Source: UBA9988 sp964574105 (GTDB taxonomy: Bacteria; Patescibacteriota; Minisyncoccia; Phycocordibacterales; UBA9988). From it: a stretch of 40,011 nt of DNA. Under the pieces are notes generated by a model that was given only the letters and a program-made list of their open reading frames with translations, did no database searches and was not told the origin of the DNA. Position 1 is the first letter of the stretch. Each line of letters opens with the position of its first letter. Positions 31,418 through 38,909 of this stretch are shown here, in pieces. The DNA is taken from NCBI GenBank assembly GCA_964574105.1, contig CAZNKH010000002.1, forward strand, positions 1 through 40,011, read 5' to 3'. Made by a program: the position numbers and the translations under genes.

Positions 31418-32398
31418 ATGCATACAGGGAAAAAAGTTCTTCTTTCAGGTGTGAAGCCTACGGGACGACCGCATATTGGTAACTACTTTGGCGCAATGCG
31501 CCAGTTTGTGGAATTGCAAGATGAATACGATCCGTACATCTTTATTGCTGACTATCACGCACTCACTACGGTTCAGAATAAGGAAGAGATGGAGTCAAAC
31601 TCCATAGATATTGCGCTGGATTATCTTGCTATTGGTCTTAATCCGAATAAGGTAATCCTCTACTCACAATCCTCGGTGCGGCTCGCGACGGAACTCGCAT
31701 GGATTTTTGATTGCCTCACTACTATGCCGTATCTCATGCGCGCTCACGCGTTTAAAGATGCCGAAGCGAAGAACAAAGAAATTAATGTCGGCATCTTTAA
31801 TTACCCGATGTTAATGGCAGCGGATATCCTCCTTTTTGATGCAGAAGTTGTTCCGGTCGGACAAGATCAAAGACAGCATATTGAGATTACCCGCGATACT
31901 GCGGAAAAATTTAACCGCATTTTTGGTGAGACTTTTGTTCTTCCCAAACCACTCATTCTCTCTTCGGTAGAAACAGTCCCTGGTATTGACGGACGCAAGA
32001 TGAGCAAAAGTTATAACAATACCATCCCGCTTTTTGCAGAAGATGATGAGATTGAGAGATTGGTGATGAGCATTACAACTGATTCTAAAGGAGTAGACGA
32101 GCCCAAGGATCCCGACTCCTGTACCGTCTATGCACTTCATCGCCTGGTGGATGATACAGCAGAGCTTATTGAGTTGGAATGTCGCTACCGTGAGGGTGGT
32201 ATTGGCTACAAGGAAGCAAAAGAGCGACTTACCGAAAATATGAAAAAGTTTATTAGACCACTGCGCGAGTACCGTAGAGAGCTTGCAGAAAACTGCTCTG
32301 ATGTGTACCGTATTCTTGCCGAGGGAGGGGAGAAAGCACGCGCTCGCGCTGAAGAAAAGATGAAGTCCGTTCGTGAACAAATCGGAGTTAGTCGTTAA
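31418..32398 (+). CDS. trpS: Tryptophanyl-tRNA synthetase
   Basis: 326 residues, normal length, class I synthetase. HIGH-like box GVKPTGRPHIGNYFGA, tryptophan pocket region NYPMLMAADILLFDAEVVPVGQDQRQHIEITRD in two blocks, and KMSKS in DGRKMSKSYNNTIP. The ATG at 31418 directly follows a promoter -10, so the mRNA is predicted to be leaderless. aspS follows after 1 base. Confidence 0.97.
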   Translation: MHTGKKVLLSGVKPTGRPHIGNYFGAMRQFVELQDEYDPYIFIADYHALTTVQNKEEMESNSIDIALDYLAIGLNPNKVILYSQSSVRLATELAWIFDCLTTMPYLMRAHAFKDAEAKNKEINVGIFNYPMLMAADILLFDAEVVPVGQDQRQHIEITRDTAEKFNRIFGETFVLPKPLILSSVETVPGIDGRKMSKSYNNTIPLFAEDDEIERLVMSITTDSKGVDEPKDPDSCTVYALHRLVDDTAELIELECRYREGGIGYKEAKERLTENMKKFIRPLREYRRELAENCSDVYRILAEGGEKARARAEEKMKSVREQIGVSR

Positions 32399-32399
32399 T

Positions 32400-33728
32400 A
32401 TGAAGAATAGAACATACATCAAGGACTTGAGTACTGAAGTAGGGAAGGAGGTCTGCATTTCTGGCTGGGTTGATGTGCGTCGTGATCACGGCAAGCTCAT
32501 TTTTATTGATCTGCGAGACGCGAGTGGTTCGATACAGATGGTGGTGCTCCCTCATTACGCTGAGACGCATCGTGTTGCAGAAACCGTACGCTCTGAGTGG
32601 GTACTGCGTGTGGAGGGCATCGTCAATAAACGGCCAGAAAAAATGGTAAAGAAGGGGCAAAACGGTACTGTGGAGATAGAAGTGACACATCTGAGTGTTC
32701 TTGGTACTGCAAAAGAGCTCCCCTTTGAAAAAGACGCTGACTTAAATATTGATACCATTTTGGACTATCTGCCGCTGACGCTCCGTACGGAAAAACGCCG
32801 GGCAATTTTTCGTTTACAAGCCATACTAATTCAACTTTTTCGTGAGTTTTTTATTCAAGAGGGTTTTATTGAAATACAAGCACCAAAGCTAATCGGTGAT
32901 GATGCAGAGGGCGGAGCAAACTCATTTAATGTTGAATATTTCAAACACACCGCGCACCTCGCTCAGAGCCCACAGTTCTACAAGCAGATTATGGTTGGTG
33001 TGTTTGAACGCGTCTTTGCCACAGGAAATGTATACCGTGCAGAGAAACATGCCACTACACGGCATTTAAACGAATATACGAGCTTGGATATAGAGATGGG
33101 CTTTATAAAGAGCTTCAGAGATGTGATGAGAATGGAGAACGAGCTTCTCCTCTTTATGATTCCGCTCTTGGCGCAACGAGCTTTCAAAGAGGTGAACATT
33201 CTTGGGGTTACCCTTCCAATGGTGCCCAAAGAGATTCCCTCACTCACCTTGAGAGAAGCACAGACCATTATTAGTAAAGAAACAGGGGAGGATTGTACCA
33301 AGGAGCCAGATCTAGAACCTGCGCATGAGCGTTGGCTCTGCGAGTATGCACAAAAGACATTTAATTCCGAATTTATATTCATTACGCATTTCCCGCTTTC
33401 TAAACGCCCTATGTACACTTATGGCGATCCAGAGAACCCAGGTTACGCTGCCGGATTTGATCTCTTATTCCGTGGAGTGGAAATTACGACAGGAGGTCAG
33501 CGTATCCACGAGTACGATGACCTCGTCGCAGAGATGATGAAGCGGGGATTAGACCCAGAGAAGTTCCGCTTTTATCTCCAGTCCTTTAAGTACGGTATGC
33601 CACCGCACGGTGGCTTCGGCCTCGGACTTGAGCGTCTCACTGCGAAGCTGCTTGGCATAGAGAATGTGAAGGAAGCAACCCTCTTTCCCCGCGATTTGAA
33701 TCGCATAGATACCCGTCTGGCGGAGTAG
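32400..33728 (+). CDS. aspS: Aspartyl-tRNA synthetase, archaeal type
   Basis: 442 residues, class II. The N-terminal OB fold binds the anticodon (VCISGWVDVRRDHGKLIFID). The catalytic part has EIQAPKLIGDDAEGGANSFNVEYF, AHLAQSPQFYKQIM, FRAE-like YRAEKHATTRHLNEYTSLD, and motif 3 GFGLGLERL. It lacks the large insertion of ordinary bacterial AspRS (about 590 residues) and matches the archaeal/AspRS2 type. Enzymes of this type are often non-discriminating and charge both tRNA-Asp and tRNA-Asn, which would need GatCAB; that cannot be judged here. Start ATG 32400 is 1 base after trpS. Confidence 0.9.
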   Translation: MKNRTYIKDLSTEVGKEVCISGWVDVRRDHGKLIFIDLRDASGSIQMVVLPHYAETHRVAETVRSEWVLRVEGIVNKRPEKMVKKGQNGTVEIEVTHLSVLGTAKELPFEKDADLNIDTILDYLPLTLRTEKRRAIFRLQAILIQLFREFFIQEGFIEIQAPKLIGDDAEGGANSFNVEYFKHTAHLAQSPQFYKQIMVGVFERVFATGNVYRAEKHATTRHLNEYTSLDIEMGFIKSFRDVMRMENELLLFMIPLLAQRAFKEVNILGVTLPMVPKEIPSLTLREAQTIISKETGEDCTKEPDLEPAHERWLCEYAQKTFNSEFIFITHFPLSKRPMYTYGDPENPGYAAGFDLLFRGVEITTGGQRIHEYDDLVAEMMKRGLDPEKFRFYLQSFKYGMPPHGGFGLGLERLTAKLLGIENVKEATLFPRDLNRIDTRLAE

Positions 33729-33757
33729 TTGACTAAAGGTAGATAATACGCTACAAT
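33729..33757 (+). promoter_or_regulatory. Promoter of the 33766 gene
   Basis: TTGACT, 17-base spacer, TACAAT; transcription should start near 33764, just before the ATG at 33766. It begins right after the aspS stop. Confidence 0.78.
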
Positions 33758-33765
33758 CCTATTGG

Positions 33766-34287
33766 ATGTACCCTTATATTGAAAGGAGGCATAACATTCT
33801 TATGTCTGCTCTGTTCACGAAGTCACAACGAAATGCACTCATTGAGTATCAGATCACGACTGCGCTTTCCACAATTATCAGCATCTACCCTCGTGTACCT
33901 GTAGAAATCATTATCCCTGACATATTCGTCTTGGAAAAGGATCACTTTCTCTCAACATTTCTTCCCCTGTTAGTAGAGGAGGGAAAACGCTCGGAAGTTG
34001 ATGTATCTATCTGCTACTCGTGCGCATATCCCCACCGTGCGCCAGCTGTCTTCGATCGCTTCTTGTGTTACCATTGCAGGTCTCTTCGTGAGAGCGAGCG
34101 GACGCTCTTTTTTTCCATCGTCACAGAACACGGAACAGAAGACATTGTCTGTTCAAAGCATTGGCTCGATTATTCTCTCATTCAAGAATATATGTATCTC
34201 TCTCTTGCCTCGATTTTTCGCGTCGCGATACATCCGTACGCGAATAAGAAAGTTGAGAGACAGGAGATTCTCCTTACTCTCGCATGA
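33766..34287 (+). CDS. Small protein with two CxxC knuckles, unknown function
   Basis: 173 residues from ATG 33766, or 161 from ATG 33802 in the same frame. The first start is leaderless by promoter position; the second has GAAAGGAGG upstream with a long 12-base spacing. Two CxxC pairs, C83-C86 (ICYSCAYPH) and C101-C104 (FLCYHCRSLRESER), look like a zinc-binding knuckle; the rest is mixed helix and strand with no motif I know. Own promoter and own terminator make it a one-gene unit between aspS and scpA. Function not assigned. Confidence 0.7.
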   Translation: MYPYIERRHNILMSALFTKSQRNALIEYQITTALSTIISIYPRVPVEIIIPDIFVLEKDHFLSTFLPLLVEEGKRSEVDVSICYSCAYPHRAPAVFDRFLCYHCRSLRESERTLFFSIVTEHGTEDIVCSKHWLDYSLIQEYMYLSLASIFRVAIHPYANKKVERQEILLTLA

Positions 34288-34307
34288 TGATCCTCGTCAT
34301 GTAATGA

Positions 34308-34338
34308 ACGCTCTCGGTAACGAGGGCGTTTTTCTTTT
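34308..34338 (+). terminator. Intrinsic terminator of the 33766 gene
   Basis: ACGCTCTCG (34308-34316), loop GTAA, CGAGGGCGT (34321-34329), one G-U pair, then TTTTTCTTTT. Confidence 0.9.
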
Positions 34339-34362
34339 ACGCACGAGTAAAATTAAGATAGG

Positions 34363-35100
34363 ATGAAAGGAATGGAGACAAGTTTTACCGTAACAACACA
34401 GCACTTTTCTGGTCCACTCGATCTCCTGCTCGATCTTATTGAAAAGCGGAAGCTTCATATTAGTGATGTCTCGCTCGCAGAAGTGTCGGAAAGTTTCTTA
34501 CAATACCTGAAAGAGGTAGAGGAGCTTCCTAAAGATGAGGCGGCAGAATTTCTTGTAACTGCCTCAACGCTCATGCTCATTAAGTCGGTTTCGCTCCTCC
34601 CCGGTTTACAGCTTACTGAAGAGGAGACGGAGAGTATGGAATCCTTAGAACGGAGGCTCCAGATACTTGCGCGTGTGCGTGAAGGAGCGCTCATCCTTGA
34701 AAAATGTTTTGGCATCAATCCGATCTACCTGCCAGTTACTGCTCCTCCACGCACTCCTATCTTCTTTCTGCCCCACGATGCGACACTCCCACAATTGATT
34801 GAGGCGATGAAGGCGCTCCTTGCCTCCTTCCCCAAGCACGAACAGCTGAATAAGGTGGTGATAAAAAAGATCATTTCAATGGAAGAGGTTATAGGTTCCC
34901 TCTTACAGCGCGTGAAGCATGCACTTTCGCTCTCATTCAATGATTTTGTTGGAGACAAGAAAGAGAAGATGGATGTGATTGTGAGCTTTCTTGGGATGCT
35001 GGAGTTGATTAAGCAGGGGACTATTGCCGTGCGACAGGAGGGGCACTTTAGCGATATCCATATGGAATCGCAGGATTTAGATACCCCTCGTTACTCATAA
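34363..35100 (+). CDS. scpA: Segregation and condensation protein A
   Basis: 245 residues, the kleisin that bridges SMC heads in the bacterial condensin. The N-terminal helical domain starts FSGPLDLLLDLIEKRKLHISDVSLAEVSESFLQYL, a family hallmark, followed by ASTLMLIKSVSLLPGL. The C-terminal winged-helix part contacts SMC (VIVSFLGMLELIKQGTIAVRQEG). The start is either ATG 34363 or ATG 34372; AAGGA between them and a -10-like TAAGAT at 34354-34359 slightly favour 34372. Followed by scpB after a short regulatory gap. Confidence 0.92.
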   Translation: MKGMETSFTVTTQHFSGPLDLLLDLIEKRKLHISDVSLAEVSESFLQYLKEVEELPKDEAAEFLVTASTLMLIKSVSLLPGLQLTEEETESMESLERRLQILARVREGALILEKCFGINPIYLPVTAPPRTPIFFLPHDATLPQLIEAMKALLASFPKHEQLNKVVIKKIISMEEVIGSLLQRVKHALSLSFNDFVGDKKEKMDVIVSFLGMLELIKQGTIAVRQEGHFSDIHMESQDLDTPRYS

Positions 35101-35107
35101 AAACAAA

Positions 35108-35123
35108 AGCCCACGGAGGGGCT
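35108..35123 (+). terminator. Weak terminator after scpA
   Basis: AGCCC, 6-base loop, GGGCT, then ATTTTGTG. Only five pairs and a poor T run. Confidence 0.4.
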
Positions 35124-35188
35124 ATTTTGTGATGAAAGGGGCAAGTTCTCTAAGTTTAGTGATGACAATGTCGGTGCCGTCTCATTCA

Positions 35189-35218
35189 TTGTTCCATATC
35201 TTATACTCGTGGTAGAAT
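35189..35218 (+). promoter_or_regulatory. Promoter of scpB and downstream wall genes
   Basis: TTGTTC, 18-base spacer, TAGAAT, ending 7 bases before the ATG at 35226. It supports that start over the in-frame ATG at 35217, which lies inside the -10 box. Confidence 0.55.
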
Positions 35219-35225
35219 GTGTGCC

Positions 35226-35771
35226 ATGGATACGGAACGCGCTCTAGAGGCGGTCTTGTTTTGGAAGGGGGAGCCAATGACACGCACCCTGCTTTCAAGG
35301 CTACTCTCGGTGAGTGACGAGGAGCTCCGTATTGCGTCAGAGAGTCTACGAAATCATCTTGCAGGTAGAGGAGTACGCTTACTTGAGACTGACGAGAGTC
35401 TCGCTCTAGTTACTGCTCCCGAGACATCTGAGCTTATCACTTTCATTACCAAAGATGAGCTGTCTCATGATATTGGGAAGGCGGGTCTGGAGACACTCTC
35501 TATTATTCTCTATCGTGGCCCGGTAACAAAGACGGACATTGATTACATCCGCGGTGTAAACTCGCAGTATATTTTACGAGCATTGCTTATCCGTGGATTA
35601 GTGGAGAGAATTCCTGATGGAAAGTCATTCATTTATCGCACGACACCAGAACTTCTTGCAGAACTCGGTCTCACGAATCTCGATGAGCTCCCTGAACGAG
35701 AACGCATCATGAATGATATCAATTTCTTTATGGGACGAGAAAAGGATGAGCGAATAGAGCACCATGGATGA
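35226..35771 (+). CDS. scpB: Segregation and condensation protein B
   Basis: 181 residues, two winged-helix domains that dimerise and bind ScpA. Typical stretches: ERALEAVLFWKGEPMTRTLL, GRGVRLLETDESLALVTAP, ETLSIILYRGPVTKTDIDYIRGVNSQYILRALLIRGLVER and TTPELLAELGL (in blocks). With scpA just upstream it completes the SMC partner pair. Its 3' end overlaps the start of dacA by 8 bases, linking chromosome condensation to the wall operon. Confidence 0.93.
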   Translation: MDTERALEAVLFWKGEPMTRTLLSRLLSVSDEELRIASESLRNHLAGRGVRLLETDESLALVTAPETSELITFITKDELSHDIGKAGLETLSIILYRGPVTKTDIDYIRGVNSQYILRALLIRGLVERIPDGKSFIYRTTPELLAELGLTNLDELPERERIMNDINFFMGREKDERIEHHG

Positions 35772-36750
35772 TACAGAGACAATAGTAGGAGAAGAGAAGA
35801 AGGAGCGTATGCTGACAATTGGTACCGCGGGACTCATCGTCTTTGTACTTCTTGCACTCACCATTACCACACTTGATCCTCCAACATGGATACAGTTTCC
35901 ACATCGAGCGAGTATCACATCATCTAATGTTCAGGCCGCCGTTGTATCTCAGAGAAAAAAAACAAACCCAAGCGCCTTCTCCGATGTTGCTATCACTGGA
36001 CGCGCAGCCTTTGTCATTGATCTTTCAACGGAGACAGTGCTTTTTGAGAAAAATGCCCGTACACAAGTCCCTCTTGCATCACTTACAAAAGTAATGACAG
36101 CATTGGTTGCGGCAGATGTGCTTGATTCAGATTCACAGATAGTGATTACTGAGACGATGCTCACTCCAGAAGGGGATAATGGCTTGCGTGTAGGGGATGC
36201 GTGGTCCTTTACAGACCTTCTTGCGCTCACACTCATTGCTTCATCTAACGATGGAGCAGAGGCACTTGCCGAGAGTGTAGAGTCGGTGCTCGCTCGTGAT
36301 ATTGTCTCTTTGATGAATGAACGAGCACAGCAGATTGGGCTTACTGAAACTTTTTTTGCAAATCCTACTGGACTCGATGTCTCAGGGACGCAGGGAGGAT
36401 CATATGGATCTGCAAGAGATATTGCACGACTTCTCGCTTACGCAGTGCGCAGGCACTTACCAGTGATAGAGTATTCAAAACATGCATCCTATACAGGGAG
36501 AAGTGTCCAAGGGGCGGCAGTCCTCGTCTCAAACACTAATGAGTTAATCAACAGCATCCCCGGACTCATTGCATCAAAGACTGGATTTACCGATCTCGCC
36601 GGTGGGAATCTAGCCGTCGTCTTTGACCGTGGCTTAGCACAGCCTGTCGTCGTCGTCGTACTCGGCTCTACACAAGAGGGACGCTTCTCTGATGTTGTCA
36701 CACTCGTGCGTGCAACTGAAGCGTATTATCATACAAACTTAACACGATGA
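35764..36750 (+). CDS. dacA: D-alanyl-D-alanine carboxypeptidase (PBP5/DacA-type)
   Basis: 328 residues. A short cytoplasmic tail and one membrane segment (MLTIGTAGLIVFVLLALTI) are followed by the penicillin-binding peptidase S11 domain: SxxK in PLASLTKVMTAL, SxN in IASSNDGAEALAE, KTG in LIASKTGFTDLAGG. It trims the last D-Ala of stem peptides outside the membrane and is a beta-lactam target. The C-terminal beta domain of E. coli PBP5 is absent and anchoring is N-terminal. ATGA overlap with mraY. Confidence 0.94.
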   Translation: MDDTETIVGEEKKERMLTIGTAGLIVFVLLALTITTLDPPTWIQFPHRASITSSNVQAAVVSQRKKTNPSAFSDVAITGRAAFVIDLSTETVLFEKNARTQVPLASLTKVMTALVAADVLDSDSQIVITETMLTPEGDNGLRVGDAWSFTDLLALTLIASSNDGAEALAESVESVLARDIVSLMNERAQQIGLTETFFANPTGLDVSGTQGGSYGSARDIARLLAYAVRRHLPVIEYSKHASYTGRSVQGAAVLVSNTNELINSIPGLIASKTGFTDLAGGNLAVVFDRGLAQPVVVVVLGSTQEGRFSDVVTLVRATEAYYHTNLTR

Positions 36751-37802
36751 TGCTCAATGTTTTAAAAGTATTTGCACCGAGTTCAATTGCCTTTATGGTG
36801 GGCATTCTTATGACACCGGCGCTTACCTACTATCTTTACAAGTATCGGATGTGGAAGAAGCGTCCGGGGAAGATAGCTCCCGATGGCACTGCGACCCCCA
36901 TTTTTGACAGTTTGCATAAAGAAAAGGAGGTAGGCACACCGCGCATGGGAGGGGTAATTATCTGGTTTTCCACACTAGTGACCATCGGTGCTATTTGGCT
37001 TCTCTCGGTACTCTTTCCAAACGAGATTACACAGAAATTAGATTTTCTTTCCCGTAATCAAACATGGCTCCCACTCTTCACGCTCATCATTGCCTCTCTT
37101 GTGGGTCTCGTTGATGACTGGATGCAGGTGCGCGATGGAGAAGGAACCTATGTGGGCGGGCTCTCTTTCCGAAAGCGTCTTTCTGTCGTTATTTTACTGG
37201 GACTCGCTGGTGGATGGTGGTTTTACGCTCGCCTTGGCGTAGACTCGGTTCATGTGCCCTTCTACGGTAATGTGTCGTTAGGTCTCTTTTTTATCCCATT
37301 CTTTATTGCGGTAATGCTCGCGCTCTTCTCTTCCAGTGTTATTGATGGACTAGATGGGCTTGCCGGCGGCGTGATGACGGCCATTTTTTCCTCATTTGCT
37401 GGTATTGCATTTTTTCAAAACCAGATTGATCTGGCGGCATTCTGTTCTGTACTTTTGGGTGGTATACTCGCTTTTCTCTGGTTCAATATCCCTCCCGCTC
37501 GTTTTTATATGTCAGAGACGGGGATCCTGGGACTTACCACGACACTGACAGTTGTTGCCTTCCTCACCGATTCAGTACTCGTGCTCCCCATCATTGCGCT
37601 CCCGCTCTTTATCACTTCTTGCTCCGTCATCATTCAATTACTTTCCAAACAATTTCGTGGTAAAAAAGTCTTTCGTGTTGCTCCACTTCATCACCACTTT
37701 GAGGCAATTGGCTGGCCTTCGTACAAGGTGGTGATGCGTTACTGGGTCATTAGTATTATGATGGCGATTATTGGTATGATCATCGCGATAATCGGGAAAT
37801 GA
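36747..37802 (+). CDS. mraY: Phospho-MurNAc-pentapeptide transferase MraY
   Basis: 351 residues with about ten membrane segments. It transfers phospho-MurNAc-pentapeptide to undecaprenyl phosphate (lipid I). Catalytic aspartates are in LVGLVDDWMQV and SSVIDGLDGLAGGVM; the histidine motif is APLHHHFEAIGW. It starts within the dacA stop (ATGA) and overlaps ftsW the same way. MurD and MurF, which usually flank it, are missing from this stretch. Confidence 0.96.
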   Translation: MMLNVLKVFAPSSIAFMVGILMTPALTYYLYKYRMWKKRPGKIAPDGTATPIFDSLHKEKEVGTPRMGGVIIWFSTLVTIGAIWLLSVLFPNEITQKLDFLSRNQTWLPLFTLIIASLVGLVDDWMQVRDGEGTYVGGLSFRKRLSVVILLGLAGGWWFYARLGVDSVHVPFYGNVSLGLFFIPFFIAVMLALFSSSVIDGLDGLAGGVMTAIFSSFAGIAFFQNQIDLAAFCSVLLGGILAFLWFNIPPARFYMSETGILGLTTTLTVVAFLTDSVLVLPIIALPLFITSCSVIIQLLSKQFRGKKVFRVAPLHHHFEAIGWPSYKVVMRYWVISIMMAIIGMIIAIIGK

Positions 37803-38902
37803 AAAATACCCACCGCATTGATTTTGTTTTTTTAGGCCTGACACTTACTCTTGTCTTGGGTGGATTTCTCCTCTCTTCTTCGGCATCGCTCTCCACTCTA
37901 GGAGAGAAGAGCGGGTGGCATCTCCCTTTTGACGAGTCACAGTTTGTGAGCTTGCTGTGTGGAATCGTTGCATTTTTTATTGTCTCGCTCATCCCCTTTA
38001 AAGTGTGGCGAAGTTATGCAATCCCCATCTTTCTCACTACGCTTGGACTTACCTGTGCGGTTTTTCTCCCGTACATTGGCTTCTCATTTAATGGGGCACG
38101 GCGTTGGCTCTCTCTTGGTCCTTACTCACTACAACCCTCAGAGATGCTGAAGATCGGATTTGTCGTGTATTTCGCATCGTGGCTTGCACTCTCTCGTGAT
38201 CGTATTAAGACCTTTCGACTCGGCTTTCTACCATACCTTCTGATGGTCTCACTCCTCGGTCTGATACTACTTAAACAGCCAGACACGGGAACCTTTATGA
38301 TTATCTTTGCTACGAGTGTTGCGATGTTTGTTGCGGCAGGTGGGAGGTGGCTGCACCTTTTCTACCTCTTTCTTGCGGCACTCATGGGGCTCGGTGCGCT
38401 GTGTCTCTTTCGCCCCTATGTACGAGATCGGGTGCTTACCTTCATTAATCCATCACACGATGTGCGCGGTGCCTCGTACCAGATCAATCAGTCGCTCATT
38501 GCAATTGGCTCAGGTGGTATTCTTGGGCGTGGATACGGGCAGAGTATACAAAAGTTTAACTACCTCCCAGAGTCCATTGGCGACTCAGTTTTTGCGGTAG
38601 TGGGGGAGGAATTTGGCTTTATCGGTTCCGTGGTGCTCGTACTTCTTTTTCTTCTCTTTGGTCTCTGGGGATTAAAAATTGCCTCTCGTGCTCCAGACGC
38701 CTTTAGCCGGCTTCTGGTGGTGGGGATTGTGGTGATGGTGACGGCAGGTGCCTTTATTAACATCTCTGCAATGCTCGGTGTTATCCCTCTCACTGGCGTG
38801 CCGCTCACCTTTGTGAGCCATGGCGGTACAGCGCTCTTCTTTTCACTCCTCGGTATCGGCATCGTGCTCAATGTCTCGCGTTATCAGGTAACTCATCACT
38901 AA
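37799..38902 (+). CDS. ftsW: FtsW/RodA-family peptidoglycan polymerase
   Basis: 367 residues, about ten membrane segments, SEDS family glycosyltransferase that polymerises lipid II. Signatures: FNGARRWLSLGPYSLQPSEMLKIGF, the long extracellular loop YQINQSLIAIGSGGILGRGYG, and VVGEEFGFIGSVVLVLLF, ending TFVSHGGTALFFSLLGIGI. Position between mraY and murG points to FtsW (division) over RodA (elongation), though sequence alone does not decide. Confidence 0.92.
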   Translation: MKNTHRIDFVFLGLTLTLVLGGFLLSSSASLSTLGEKSGWHLPFDESQFVSLLCGIVAFFIVSLIPFKVWRSYAIPIFLTTLGLTCAVFLPYIGFSFNGARRWLSLGPYSLQPSEMLKIGFVVYFASWLALSRDRIKTFRLGFLPYLLMVSLLGLILLKQPDTGTFMIIFATSVAMFVAAGGRWLHLFYLFLAALMGLGALCLFRPYVRDRVLTFINPSHDVRGASYQINQSLIAIGSGGILGRGYGQSIQKFNYLPESIGDSVFAVVGEEFGFIGSVVLVLLFLLFGLWGLKIASRAPDAFSRLLVVGIVVMVTAGAFINISAMLGVIPLTGVPLTFVSHGGTALFFSLLGIGIVLNVSRYQVTHH

Positions 38903-38909
38903 AGACTTT

